A stretch of 64,000 bases of DNA from Streptomyces dangxiongensis (GCF_003675325.1 NZ_CP033073.1:6758001-6822000), one strand, 5' to 3'; positions 27,412 to 36,773 are shown, counted from the first letter of the stretch. The notes: a model not told the origin generated them from the sequence alone. Program-made: numbers and translations.

Positions 27412-29007
27412 TTGAGGGAGAACAGACCGAAGAGCCGCCTGTGGGCGTTCGGTTCCGCCGGAGTACTCGTCACCGCCACCCTGATCGCCGGGGCGGTGTC
27501 CGCGCCCGCGGCCGGTGCCGCCGGCCGGCCCGGCCCGGACCGGGAGGCCAAGGGCGCCGCGACAGCCGCCGCCCGCGCCGCCCGGGCCGGCATCGACTGG
27601 CAGGACTGCCCCACCGGCTGGGGGCTGGCCAAGCCCATCCAGTGCGGCTGGGTCAGCGTGCCGCTCGACTACGCCCACCCCTACGGCAAGCAGATCAAGC
27701 TCGCCGTGGACCGCATCGGCAACACCGGCACCCCGCAGGAGCGCCAGGGCGCCCTCGTCTACAACCCCGGCGGCCCCGGCGGCTCCGGCCTGCGCTTCCC
27801 GACCCGGGTCACCAACAAGAACGCCGTCTGGGCGAACGTCGCCAAGGCCTACGACTTCGTCGGCTTCGACCCGCGCGGCGTCGGCCACTCGACGCCCATC
27901 TCCTGTGTCGACCCGCAGGAGTTCGTCAAGGCGCCCAAGGCCGACCCGGTGCCGGACAGCGAGGCCGACAAGACCGCGCAGCGCAAACTGGCCCGCGAGT
28001 ACGCGGAGGGCTGCGGCGAGCGCAGCGCCGCGATGCTGCCGCACATGACCACGCCGAACACCGCCCGGGACATCGACGTCATCCGCGCCGCGCTGGGCGA
28101 GAAGAAGATCAACTACCTCGGCGTCTCCTACGGCACGTACCTCGGCGCCGTCTACGGCACCCTCTTCCCGGGCCACCTGCGCCGGATGGTCGTGGACAGC
28201 GTCGTCGACCCCTCCCGCGAGAACATCTGGTACCAGGCCAACCTGAACCAGGACATCGCCTTCGAGGGCCGCTGGAAGGACTGGGAGGACTGGGTCGCCG
28301 CGAACGACGCCGCCTTCCACCTCGGCACCACCCGCGCCGCCGTCCAGGACAAGTGGCTCCGGCTGCGCGCCACCGCGAAGAAGAGCCCCATCGGCGGGCT
28401 CGTCGGACCGGCCGAGCTGATCTCCTTCTTCCAGAGCGCGCCGTACTACGACTCCTCGTGGGCGCCGGTCGCCACGGTGTTCGGCAAGTACGTCGCCGGT
28501 GACACCCAGGCGCTGGTCGACGCCGCCGCACCGGACCTGTCGGACACCGCCGGCAACATCGCCTCGGAGAACTCCAACGCCGTCTACACGGCCGTCGAGT
28601 GCGCCGACGCCAAGTGGCCCACCAACTGGCACACCTGGAACCGGGACAACACCCGGCTCAACAAGGACTACCCGTTCATGACCTGGGCGAACGCCTGGAT
28701 GAACCTGCCGTGCGCCACCTGGCCGGCCAAGCAGCACCACCCGCTGGAGGTCAGGACCCACCGGGGCCTGCCCAAGGTCCTGATCGTGCAGTCGACCCGT
28801 GACGCGGCCACCCCGTACCAGGGCGCCGTCGAACTGCACCACCGCTTCCGGGGCTCCCGCCTGATCACCGAGAAGGACGCGGGCTCCCACGGCGTGACCG
28901 GCCTGGTCAACCCGTGCATCAACCAGCGCGTCGACGCCTATCTCATCGACGGCACGCTGGACGGCGCGGACGTGACCTGCGCCCCGCACGCCACGCCCAA
29001 GCCGTAA
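27412..29007 (+). CDS. tap: Secreted tripeptidyl aminopeptidase (alpha/beta hydrolase, S33)
   Basis: A 531-residue secreted serine exopeptidase that removes tripeptides from protein N-termini in the medium. The TTG at 27412 follows a strong GGGGAGGAGGGG site. The signal peptide covers residues 1-36 (hydrophobic AGVLVTATLIAGAVSAPAAGA), and a propeptide may follow. Oxyanion NPGGPGGSG, nucleophile Ser in GVSYGTYLG, Asp in STRDAATP and His in GSHGVTG complete the catalytic set. Two Cys pairs (CPTGWGL to CGW, and near the C-terminus) suit secretion. It matches the Streptomyces Tap family. Confidence 0.94.
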   Translation: MRENRPKSRLWAFGSAGVLVTATLIAGAVSAPAAGAAGRPGPDREAKGAATAAARAARAGIDWQDCPTGWGLAKPIQCGWVSVPLDYAHPYGKQIKLAVDRIGNTGTPQERQGALVYNPGGPGGSGLRFPTRVTNKNAVWANVAKAYDFVGFDPRGVGHSTPISCVDPQEFVKAPKADPVPDSEADKTAQRKLAREYAEGCGERSAAMLPHMTTPNTARDIDVIRAALGEKKINYLGVSYGTYLGAVYGTLFPGHLRRMVVDSVVDPSRENIWYQANLNQDIAFEGRWKDWEDWVAANDAAFHLGTTRAAVQDKWLRLRATAKKSPIGGLVGPAELISFFQSAPYYDSSWAPVATVFGKYVAGDTQALVDAAAPDLSDTAGNIASENSNAVYTAVECADAKWPTNWHTWNRDNTRLNKDYPFMTWANAWMNLPCATWPAKQHHPLEVRTHRGLPKVLIVQSTRDAATPYQGAVELHHRFRGSRLITEKDAGSHGVTGLVNPCINQRVDAYLIDGTLDGADVTCAPHATPKP

Positions 29008-29025
29008 CCGCACCGGCACGATGAC

Positions 29026-29053
29026 AGGGGCGGCCGGACCACCGGCCGCCCCT
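29026..29053. terminator. Hairpin terminator between tap and the acyltransferase
   Basis: A 12-base perfect stem (AGGGGCGGCCGG and its complement) with the loop ACCA lies 19 bases past the tap stop and before the convergent acyltransferase stop. The symmetry could end transcription from both sides. Confidence 0.75.
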
Positions 29054-29096
29054 CCGTCCTGTCCGGCGCCGGGAACCGCGGCGCCGGGGAACCGGC

Positions 29097-29816
29097 TCAG
29101 CGGCGCCCGCGGAACCCGCGCTCCCGCCCGCGCCTCCCGGCCGCCTGCCGCTCCTTGACGACGGCCGCGTACTCGTCGGCGTACTCCTGACCGGACAGCG
29201 CCATGACCGCGTACATGATCTCGTCGGTGACGGCCCGCAGCACCGCCTTCTCCTCCTCCATGCCGGCGTAGCGGGAGAAGTCCAGGGGCCGGCCGAAGCG
29301 GATGGTGACCGGGCGGATCCGGGGGACGACCCTGCCGGGCGGCTGCGCCTCGAACGTGCCGATCATCGCGCAGGGCACGACCGGGACCCCGGCCCTGAGC
29401 GCCATCACGGCCACACCCACCTTGCCCTTGTACAGCCGGCCGTCGTGCGAGCGGGTGCCCTCCGGGTAGACACCGAGCAACTCACCCCTGCCCAGCACCC
29501 CGAGACCCTCACGGATCGCCGCCCGGCCCGCCTCCTTGCCGGAACGGTCCACCGGGATCTGCCCGGCGCCGCGGAAGAAGAACGCGGTGAGCCGGCCCTT
29601 CACGCCGGGCCCGGTGAAGTACTCCGCCTTGGCGAGGAACGTGATGCGGCGTTTCAGGATCGCCGGCATCAGGAAATGGTCGGAGAAGGACAGGTGGTTC
29701 CCCGCGACGATCGCCGCCCCCGACGCGGGCACGTGCTCCAGGCCCTCGATCCGGGGACGGAAGGCCAGTCTGAGCCAAGGCCCCAGCAGGACGTACTTGA
29801 GCAGGTAGTAGAACAC
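29097..29816 (-). CDS. 1-acyl-glycerol-3-phosphate acyltransferase (PlsC-like)
   Basis: A 239-residue membrane-associated acyltransferase that makes phosphatidate or a related lipid. The GTG at 29816 has a GGGAGGAG site and gives MFYYLLKYVLLGPWLRLAF, an N-terminal membrane anchor. The catalytic motif NHLSFSD (NHxxxxD), the motif GQIPVDRSG, and the acyl-acceptor motif YPEGTRS are present. The C-terminal tail is Arg-rich. Streptomyces have several paralogues; which lipid it serves is unknown. Confidence 0.93.
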   Translation of the reverse strand: MFYYLLKYVLLGPWLRLAFRPRIEGLEHVPASGAAIVAGNHLSFSDHFLMPAILKRRITFLAKAEYFTGPGVKGRLTAFFFRGAGQIPVDRSGKEAGRAAIREGLGVLGRGELLGVYPEGTRSHDGRLYKGKVGVAVMALRAGVPVVPCAMIGTFEAQPPGRVVPRIRPVTIRFGRPLDFSRYAGMEEEKAVLRAVTDEIMYAVMALSGQEYADEYAAVVKERQAAGRRGRERGFRGRR

Positions 29817-30254
29817 GGCTCGCTCCTCCCTCTGCCGACTCCCCTCGGAACCGGCGTTTCCCCAGGTCGAGCTAGGGATCACGGACACAGACTGATGTGC
29901 ACCTGTCGTCATCTGTAGCCATGTTCGCGCGGTCTCATGCTGACCCTTTGCCGGGTTGGCCGATGGCCGGTCAGTGTCTGTGGGACAGGGGGAGTGGTCG
30001 GGCCGACCGGACCACTCGCGGAAGGTCCGGGTCCGCCGGCCGTCGCAGTGGCGTCCGAAGGCGCCTGCTCTGCCGCGAACCGGGGAGTCGTTCGGCGAGG
30101 ACTTGGACATCGCCTGGCTCGTCAGGGCGGCCATGGCGGCGCCGAAACCGAGGCCGATGCAGGATGAAGGCGGGCACCACGTCGACGGCGTACTGGCCGT
30201 CGCCTACCTCTGGAGGCGGCCCCGTGGGTGAGCCGTCTCCCGTGGTCGGCTAGC
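29817..30254. other. Intergenic, no supported gene
   Basis: The 438 bases between the acyltransferase start and the lamin-tail protein end contain only short open frames with unnatural Arg/Pro/Gly composition. I see no motif. The right half (30090-30240) may be degraded coding sequence but cannot be assigned. Confidence 0.4.
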
Positions 30255-32231
30255 TCAGCAGGGGAAGGTGCCGCTGTAGAGGGCGTGTCCGTAGGAAGAG
30301 CTTCCGGAGCCGAAGCCGTAGATACCGTCGTCGCTCCAGACCGCTTCGCGGAAGCCGTTGACGCAGGTCGAGGCCGGCGCGACCGCGAAGCCCTCCAGGT
30401 TGTCGGTCGGCATGACGGCCGGGTTGGTGTAGGTCACGTCCGGCACAATCGCGCCGGAGGCGTTGACCTTCATGAAGGTGTGTGTCTCACCGCAGGTGTT
30501 GTCGCAGGTCACGGCGATGCGCTGGGTGCCGGCGTCGAACGTCACGTCCATCACGGAGGCCTTGCCGGTCATGATCGTGCCGAACGTGGTGAACGTGCCG
30601 TCGGAGTTCAGACCGTAGACGTGCAGCGAGCCGTCCCACTCCAGGCCGGCGAAGAACAGGCCCGACCCGTGCAGCGGGTAACTCGCCGGGTCGTAGGCGG
30701 CGCCGGTGAGCGGGTCGACCCAGCCGTTCGCGGTCAGCCAGCTATCCGGCACGTACCCGACGCCCTCGAAGCCGAGGTTGGCGTCGTCCTTGCTGCCGGT
30801 GTTGAGCTGTGGAAATTGTGAGGTCATGTCCCACTGGTGAACCGGCGTCAGCGTCGATCCGGTCGCCGCCGGGTCGAACTCCAGGATCGTGTCCTTAGGC
30901 ACCGTGTTCTTGGTGTTGTCGCGCTCGGAGGTCACGTAGATGTGGCCATTGCCGCCGACCGTCAGACCCTCGGAATCCGGCTCGCCGGAGCCGCCCGCGA
31001 AGTGGATCTGCTTGCCGGTCGCGCTCCAGGTCGCGTCCGGGATCCACTTGCCGTTGCTCTTGACCAGCTTGTACAGCCAGTTCTTGTTCTTGGCGGCCCA
31101 CAGCACCGACGGGTTCGCCGGGTCGAACGCCAGGCCGCTCAGGTCCCGGCCTTCCGCGCCGGTGGATGTGGTGAACGCGCAGGCGTTGTCCGTGATCGTG
31201 ACATCCAGCCCGCCCGGCCACGCCAAGGTGTCCGTCGGGGTGGAACCCGTGCCGGAGGGCGCCTCGGGGGCACAGCCGCTGGTGATCGAGCCGCCGCCGC
31301 CCAGCAGCCGGCCGGTCTGGGTGCCGCCGCCACCGCCGGTGCTGCCCGAACAGGAATTCGCGTTGCCGAACGTCGCGGTCGTGGCGGTCCGGAACCAGCC
31401 GGTGCCGTTGGCGCAGCGCTCGTCCGACGGCTTGGCACCGTCGGTCACCCAGGTCACCGAGTCGATGGTGTTGCCACTGCTGTCGACGAGGAAGACCGAG
31501 TCGGTGTCGCCCAGCCCGACGGTGGAGTTGAACGTGACGTAGCCACCCGCGGGGATGCTGGTCGCGCTCGGCGAGGAGGACGAGACCGACACCGGGGAGT
31601 GAGAGGTGTCGCTGTCGACGTACCTCCACGCCCCGACGCTGACCGCGCTCGTTCCGCCGTTGTACAGCTCCACGGTGTCGGAGCCGTTCGATGTGACCTC
31701 GTTGATCCGCACCCGGCTCGCCGCCGGGATCGGCGACGGGCAGCCTGAGGCGTTCGAGGCGCCGAACGTGGACGCCGAGGTCGCGGTCACCCACGCCCCG
31801 GTGCCGTCGCCGCCACAACGCGCCATCCCCGGCGTCGCCCTGTCGGTCGCCCACTCGACGCGGTCGACCACCGTGCCGCCGGCCGTGTAGATCACGAGCT
31901 TGTCCGAATCACCAAGCCCCTTGGGCGAGTTGAAGGTGACGAAGCCGCCGGCCGGGATCGTGCTGGAGGACGGGCTGAACGACTGCGGCGAGAAGCTGTC
32001 ATCGGACATCTTCCAGCCGCTGATGCTCACTGCGGTCGAGCCGGTGTTGTACAGCTCCACCGTGTCGCTGTTCGACGAGGTGACTTCATTGACCCGAACG
32101 TTCAGGTAGCCTGCGGGGTCCGCGGCAGCCGCTGGCTGAGCGGCCAGCATCCCTGTGATGAGCAGGCCTGCAAGCATCGAAGCCGCAGCGCGTACAGAGG
32201 CGACGCCGGCACGCGAGTGTGAGGTAGGCAC
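30255..32231 (-). CDS. Secreted protein with two lamin-tail domains and a beta-propeller-like domain
   Basis: A large secreted protein. The GTG at 32231 is preferred because it gives a clean signal peptide (residues 1-36, hydrophobic SMLAGLLITGMLAAQ, cleavage after AAA); an upstream ATG near 32317 would add about 28 residues. Two Ig-like lamin-tail domains follow (about 44-150 and 170-290), each opening with RVNEVTSSNSDTVELYN-like sequence. After a Gly-rich linker, residues about 340-658 resemble secreted phytase-like or SdiA-regulated propellers (SGLAFDPANPSVLWAAKNKNWLYKL, DSEGLTVGGNGHIYVTSERDN, NLEGFAVAP). Paired Cys fit export. Role unknown; extracellular phosphatase, nuclease partner or adhesion are possible. 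Confidence 0.8.
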   Translation of the reverse strand: MPTSHSRAGVASVRAAASMLAGLLITGMLAAQPAAAADPAGYLNVRVNEVTSSNSDTVELYNTGSTAVSISGWKMSDDSFSPQSFSPSSSTIPAGGFVTFNSPKGLGDSDKLVIYTAGGTVVDRVEWATDRATPGMARCGGDGTGAWVTATSASTFGASNASGCPSPIPAASRVRINEVTSNGSDTVELYNGGTSAVSVGAWRYVDSDTSHSPVSVSSSSPSATSIPAGGYVTFNSTVGLGDTDSVFLVDSSGNTIDSVTWVTDGAKPSDERCANGTGWFRTATTATFGNANSCSGSTGGGGGTQTGRLLGGGGSITSGCAPEAPSGTGSTPTDTLAWPGGLDVTITDNACAFTTSTGAEGRDLSGLAFDPANPSVLWAAKNKNWLYKLVKSNGKWIPDATWSATGKQIHFAGGSGEPDSEGLTVGGNGHIYVTSERDNTKNTVPKDTILEFDPAATGSTLTPVHQWDMTSQFPQLNTGSKDDANLGFEGVGYVPDSWLTANGWVDPLTGAAYDPASYPLHGSGLFFAGLEWDGSLHVYGLNSDGTFTTFGTIMTGKASVMDVTFDAGTQRIAVTCDNTCGETHTFMKVNASGAIVPDVTYTNPAVMPTDNLEGFAVAPASTCVNGFREAVWSDDGIYGFGSGSSSYGHALYSGTFPC

Positions 32232-32497
32232 GAGGCGGAACTCTGGCGGCACGATCTTGAAACGCCGTGTACTCCGGCTGAACGCCACCTGCTGGCCACC
32301 GGAACGCCAGGCGCGCATCGCCACCGACGCGTGGTCCGCCGCCGGGAATGTTCTCGGCGCCGGGCGTAGCGTGAAGTGACGGATTCGAATCCGAACTCGA
32401 AGTGGTGCGCTGCGGCGAGCGGTCCTGATCACGGGACTTACCAGGCCGCACGAACCCAGCGCGCCTGCATCATCACCCTGAGGGAGTCGGTGAGTTC

Positions 32498-33562
32498 ATG
32501 CGCGCGCTCGTAGCCGTAGGGGCCGGCGAGCCCACCGATGTCCTGCGGCTGGAATCCCGGCCTGTTCCCACGCCGAGCGCCGGACAGGCGCTGATCCGTG
32601 TGAAGGCGACTCCGATCCACGCCAGTGATCTGCACGTGCTACGCGGCCGCTATGGTTTCTCGCCCGCTTTTCCCGCTGTCGGGGGCCACATGGAATGCGT
32701 GGGCCGTATCGCGGCCCTGGGCTCGGATACGGATACCGAAGGACTGAGGGTGGGCGAGCGCGTGGTGGCCGCTGTGGTCCCGGCGGTACCCGGGCCCCCT
32801 GTGGCCGGCACCTGGCAGGAATACCTCGTTGCCGACACGCGAAGGCTTCTGCCGGTCCCCGACCATCTGAGCGACTCCAGCGCCTGTCAACTCGCGGTCA
32901 ACCCGTTGACCGCGCTGCTCCTCGTGACGCGCGAACTCGACGTCCAGCCGGACGAATGGCTGTTGCAGACGGCCGCGGGCTCGACCGTCGGCCGGCTCGT
33001 CATTCAGTTGTCCAGGCATCTGGGTGTTCACACGATCAATGTCGTTCGGCGACGCGATGCCGTCGAGGAGATCGAAGCGCTTGGCGGTGACGAAGTCATC
33101 TGCACTGAGGATGAGAACCTGTTGCAGCGTGTGGCCGAGATAGCGGGGCCGGTCGGCGTGCGGAAGGCCGTCGACTGTGTAGCGGGCCCCCTGGGTGCCC
33201 AGGTGTCCCAGGCATTGGCTCCGGGAGGGGAGGTCGTGGTCTACGGCGCGCTCTCCACCCACCGGCAGACCGACCCGGCAGCGCTGACGATCCCACTGCA
33301 GGCACGCTCGGTCATCTACGGCACCAAAGCAGTCCGTGGCTTCTGGCTGAACCGCTGGTTCGGCACTGTCTCACCCGCGGAGGCGCTGCGCGCGCTGTCC
33401 CAGGTTCGCGGTCTCGTCGCCGATGAGGTACTGAGCATACCCCGGGGCCGGCCGTTCCCGCTGGAACGCTTCGCTGAAGCCGTCTCGCTCGCCGAAGCAC
33501 CCGCACACGGCACCAAACCACTCTTCGTCTTCGAAGACGGCCGGGACGAAGACGTCAGGTAG
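32498..33562 (+). CDS. Zinc-independent medium-chain dehydrogenase/reductase (quinone or enoyl reductase type)
   Basis: A 354-residue NAD(P)H-dependent MDR enzyme. The GroES-like domain (residues 1-130) lacks zinc-ligand cysteines, as in quinone oxidoreductases and trans-2-enoyl-thioester reductases. The Rossmann part holds LLQTAAGSTVGRLVIQLSRHLG for cofactor binding. Overall it resembles MECR-like reductases (GTWQEYLVAD, VNPLTALLLV, GFWLNRWFG). Its codon use is a little less GC-extreme than its neighbours. It is divergent from the lamin-tail gene. Substrate unknown. Confidence 0.88.
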   Translation: MRALVAVGAGEPTDVLRLESRPVPTPSAGQALIRVKATPIHASDLHVLRGRYGFSPAFPAVGGHMECVGRIAALGSDTDTEGLRVGERVVAAVVPAVPGPPVAGTWQEYLVADTRRLLPVPDHLSDSSACQLAVNPLTALLLVTRELDVQPDEWLLQTAAGSTVGRLVIQLSRHLGVHTINVVRRRDAVEEIEALGGDEVICTEDENLLQRVAEIAGPVGVRKAVDCVAGPLGAQVSQALAPGGEVVVYGALSTHRQTDPAALTIPLQARSVIYGTKAVRGFWLNRWFGTVSPAEALRALSQVRGLVADEVLSIPRGRPFPLERFAEAVSLAEAPAHGTKPLFVFEDGRDEDVR

Positions 33563-34177
33563 GAAGCGGCCTGCCGGTGCGTCAGCGGTGCGCCGCGACG
33601 TGCCAGGGCCGCCGGGTGAACGTGGCCGAGCCCGATGAAGTCCCCGCCATTCGACCAGGTCAGCGCCGGCACCAGTGTTCCGGGGAGGCCTCGCACGTCA
33701 TCTCTGCGGCGGTCACTTCATGTGGACTGGTCGCCGACGGTGAAATTCGGGGCCGTAGCCGAGCGCCGTCTCACATGCGTCGCTGCGGCGTTCGATGCAC
33801 GCTGGTGGGGGAGAGGACTTCGTACGTGGGGGCCCTGTGTGCGCGACGGCCCGGCCGTCCCGGCACCGGCCCGAGATGCAGGCGAAGATCGAGAGCCGGC
33901 CTCCGGGTGATGGGTCTCCCTTCGCGCGAGTCGCGCATGGGCCTGGGGGGCCGGGACGCGGTCCGGTCAGGGCCTCCCATCGCAGGGCGGGCCGTGCCTC
34001 GCCCCAGTGCCTGCTGCACTCGGCAGGCGGCAGCGGGAAGGAAGCGCCATGGAGATCAAAGGGACGGGCCGAGGTCCCCGCCGACGAGCGGACCAAGCAG
34101 ATCAAGGATGCCCTGGCGCGACCACTCCGTGAGAACAAGCCCGGACGGGACCGCGGCGGCACAGCACAGGAGGAATC
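33563..34177. other. Low-coding stretch before an SDR gene
   Basis: About 615 bases with no full gene. Open frames are Arg/Gly/Pro-rich. One possible exception lies at 34049-34181: an ATG behind GGAAGGAAG, then after one probable extra A the frame reads AEVPADERTKQIKDALARP and ends RGGTAQEES, four bases into the SDR start. It could be a small frameshifted gene. Confidence 0.4.
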
Positions 34178-34936
34178 ATGACTTCTGAACCGCCTGGGAG
34201 GCACAGCGTCGGCGGCCTGCCCTTGGTCGGGCAGACCCTCGTCATCATCGGCGGAAGCGCGGGCATCGGGCTGGCGACCGCACGGCTCGCCCGTGACCAG
34301 GGCGCCTCCGTGGTCCTCACCGGACGGGACCCGGAACGGCTGCGCACCGCGGCCAAGGAGGCCGACGCGCTCAGCACCGCGGCCTTCGACGCCCATGACC
34401 CGGTGCGGCTGGAGCGGTTCTTCCAGCAGCTGCCAGGGCCGATCGACCACGTGTTGGTCACCGCGGGCGGCCCGTCCTACGGCCGCCTTCTGGACATGGA
34501 CGCCGAGCAGGCACGCCGGGCGATCAGCGACCACATGGTGCTCGCACTCGAGGTAGCGCGCCACTGCGCCGGCACCGTACGGCCGGGCGGCACGCTGCTG
34601 CTCCTGGGCGGCACGGGAGGCCGCCGGATCCGGGCCGCTCTGGGCGTCGTCCCCGCGGTCACCGCCGCGATGCCCGCGTTCACGGCCAGTCTCGCACTCG
34701 AGCTCGCGCCGGTCCGGGTGAACCTGATCGCCGCCGGCTTCGTGGACACGCCGTTGTCGGCCCGGCTGCTCGGCGACGCGCTCGACACCCGTCGCGAGGA
34801 GCTGCGCGGCGCGCTGCCGATCGGCCGTGTAGTCGTACCCGACGACGTGGCGGCGCTCGCCGTGCACATCATGACCAACACCGCACTCACGGGTGCGACC
34901 TACGACATCGACGGAGGCCAGCAACTCCTCGGCTGA
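34178..34936 (+). CDS. Atypical short-chain dehydrogenase/reductase
   Basis: A 252-residue SDR with a clear nucleotide-binding motif GGSAGIG near residues 25-31, a central VTAAGGPS-like strand (VTAGGPSYG), and the typical C-terminal NLIAAGFVDTPLS and YDIDGGQQLLG. The catalytic Tyr-x-x-x-Lys is missing: where it should be, the sequence reads VPAVTAAMPAF. The protein may bind cofactor without classical SDR catalysis or use other residues. It has an AGGAGGAATC ribosome site. Neighbours give no pathway. Confidence 0.87.
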   Translation: MTSEPPGRHSVGGLPLVGQTLVIIGGSAGIGLATARLARDQGASVVLTGRDPERLRTAAKEADALSTAAFDAHDPVRLERFFQQLPGPIDHVLVTAGGPSYGRLLDMDAEQARRAISDHMVLALEVARHCAGTVRPGGTLLLLGGTGGRRIRAALGVVPAVTAAMPAFTASLALELAPVRVNLIAAGFVDTPLSARLLGDALDTRREELRGALPIGRVVVPDDVAALAVHIMTNTALTGATYDIDGGQQLLG

Positions 34937-35220
34937 GCCACACGTCGACGGCGATCATTTGCCACATGACGATGCTCAGCGACGTCACCGCGGCCCTCAG
35001 CCCCGAGATGCTGCACGCCGCTCGCGAACCTGGATACCCAGCCTCTCGGTGGGGACGGACGTATCCGCTGCGCAGGTTCACGAACGTGGCTTCGCCGTTG
35101 TCCAGCGTCATCGGCAGCCATGTCCGGCTGGCGCGGTGATCGTCATTGCTGCCGATCGAGAGTTGTTCGAGCGAAGCGGTCGAGTCGGTGGAGTACTTCG
35201 CAGCGACCCGTCCGCCCCTT

Positions 35221-35814
35221 TCAGCCGAGGACGACGGGTTGTCCGGTCAGTGCCACGCCGGCCCGGCGCAGTTCGTCGATGGCGTGGTCGGTGGTGTCGG
35301 CGGCGACGCCGGCGGTGTAGTCGAGCAGGACACGTACCGTGAAGCCGGCTTTCACCCCGTCCAGCGCGGTGGCCTTCACGCAGTGGTCGGTGGCGATACC
35401 GACGACGTCGACGTCGCTGACGCTGCGCGCGCGAAGCCAGTCGGCCAGGGACGTGCCGTCCTGGGCCGAGCCCTCGAAGCCGCTCTTCGAAGCGGAGTGG
35501 GCACCTTTGTAGAAGACCTCGTCGACCACGCCGGAAGCGGCGGTCGGCGCGAAGTGCGGATGGAAGGCGCTGCCCTCGCTGCCGACCACGCAGTGCACAG
35601 GGAAGGAGTTCTGGTAGTCCGGATGGTCCGAGAAGTGACCGCCCGGATCGATGTGATGGTCGCGGGTGGCGACGATGTGCGCGTACTCGCTGCCGGCGGA
35701 ACGTCGGACCATCTCGGCGATGGCGCGGGCCCGGTCGGTGCCGCCCTTCACCGGGACACTGCCGCCCTCACAGAAGTCCTTCTGAACATCGACAATGACC
35801 AGAGCACGGCACAC
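35221..35814 (-). CDS. pncA: Nicotinamidase (isochorismatase fold)
   Basis: A 197-residue amidase that converts nicotinamide to nicotinate for NAD salvage. The GTG at 35814 gives MCRALVIVDVQKDFCEGG with the catalytic Asp near residue 9. Metal ligands lie in ATRDHHIDPGGHF, the Lys in VFYKGAHSASKSGFEG, and the nucleophilic Cys in GIATDHCVKATALDG. All triad residues (Asp, Lys, Cys) are present. No nicotinate phosphoribosyltransferase gene is seen beside it. Confidence 0.93.
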   Translation of the reverse strand: MCRALVIVDVQKDFCEGGSVPVKGGTDRARAIAEMVRRSAGSEYAHIVATRDHHIDPGGHFSDHPDYQNSFPVHCVVGSEGSAFHPHFAPTAASGVVDEVFYKGAHSASKSGFEGSAQDGTSLADWLRARSVSDVDVVGIATDHCVKATALDGVKAGFTVRVLLDYTAGVAADTTDHAIDELRRAGVALTGQPVVLG

Positions 35815-36292
35815 AGTGCGATCCCTTCCTCACAGCAACCTGTGCCGTACGCCTGCCCGTCCGCAGCGGACCGGGTGCACCGCGGGCCCGGTATTCACCT
35901 GACCGGCCCGGCCGGCACGCGCTCGGTCCTCGCCACCACGCGAGTTCGGCCAGTTCGGTCCGCCACCGATTCACGATGCGCATGGCGCCCAGATGTACGA
36001 AGGCGTCAGGGACCAGATCCGCCGGCCTCGCCCGGACCGGACGCAGCGTCCGGCCGACGCCGTCCGGGCCCGCCGGCAGCCCCGTACCCGCGAGCAGACT
36101 CGCCTTCAGGCCGCCACGGGTACCGGTCCGGTGATCGCCGCCCGGGCCCGGTTCGGGTTGACCGCGGCGCCCGGGACCACCGATGACGCTCGCCCGCGTC
36201 ATCTCACCCTCGCGCTGCCGCCCGACTACGCGGCCCGCCTGTTCGACGCCCAGCGGGCCGGCGCGTGCAGGAGCTGGGCCGCAGGGCGGTTG
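35815..36292. other. Intergenic, possibly degraded coding sequence
   Basis: About 480 bases without a convincing gene. A plus-strand stretch around 36180-36270 (RHLTLALPPDYAARLFDAQ) has protein-like composition but no start, ribosome site or recognisable family. It is probably a remnant. Confidence 0.35.
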
Positions 36293-36631
36293 TCAGTCAT
36301 CGAGCAGGGTGGCCGGTGTGTCGGGAAGCAGGCGGGCGAGTTCGAGGGCGGGGTTCACTTCGGCGGCGAGGACCAGCAGCCGCAGCGGCTGGGGCGCAAG
36401 GTTCGTCACTGTCGTCTTGCGGGGCGGGCCCTCTTGTGACGGCTGTTCGAAGAGCAGGTGGAGGCCGGCGACGTCCATGAAGCGGGCGTCGTGCAGGTCC
36501 CAGACGAGCTCGGTCACACTCGGCGGCAGCCCCGCGGCGGTGGCACGGAGCGTGGGCAGGGTGCTGTGGTCGATCTCTCCGTGCACGGTGATCCGGGCGG
36601 CAGTGCCGTCGATTCTCGTGGTGATGCGCAT
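36293..36631 (-). CDS. STAS-domain protein, anti-anti-sigma factor-like
   Basis: A 112-residue single STAS domain. The sequence around the usual phosphorylation site reads DLHDARFMDVAGLHLLFE, with Met-Asp where classical anti-anti-sigma factors have Asp-Ser, so the phosphorylatable Ser appears absent. It should act in partner-switching control of a sigma factor, perhaps without phospho-regulation. The ATG at 36631 follows an AAGGGGG site. There is no sigma or RsbW-type gene adjacent. Confidence 0.85.
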   Translation of the reverse strand: MRITTRIDGTAARITVHGEIDHSTLPTLRATAAGLPPSVTELVWDLHDARFMDVAGLHLLFEQPSQEGPPRKTTVTNLAPQPLRLLVLAAEVNPALELARLLPDTPATLLDD

Positions 36632-36752
36632 GGCGGGCGAGCCCCCTTCTAGGGGGTGATGAGCCCAAAGGCGTAGCGCCCTCTGAGAGGGGGCGGCCGA
36701 CGATGGCTGGGAGCTGGATGCCCTGGAAGGGGGCAACGCCCAGAACCCAAAA

Positions 36753-36773
36753 GCCGGCACTCGCGGTGCCGGC
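36753..36773 (-). terminator. Hairpin with T-run upstream of the STAS gene (minus strand)
   Basis: Eight-base perfect arms (GCCGGCAC and GTGCCGGC) with a five-base loop, followed on the minus strand by TTTTGGGTT. It looks like a rho-independent terminator but no minus-strand gene lies just upstream, so it may attenuate the STAS leader or end a read-through transcript. Confidence 0.5.

Noticed and set aside
27304..29019. A 571-residue minus-strand open frame across tap
   Set aside because: Antisense shadow of a clearly functional secreted peptidase; biased composition.
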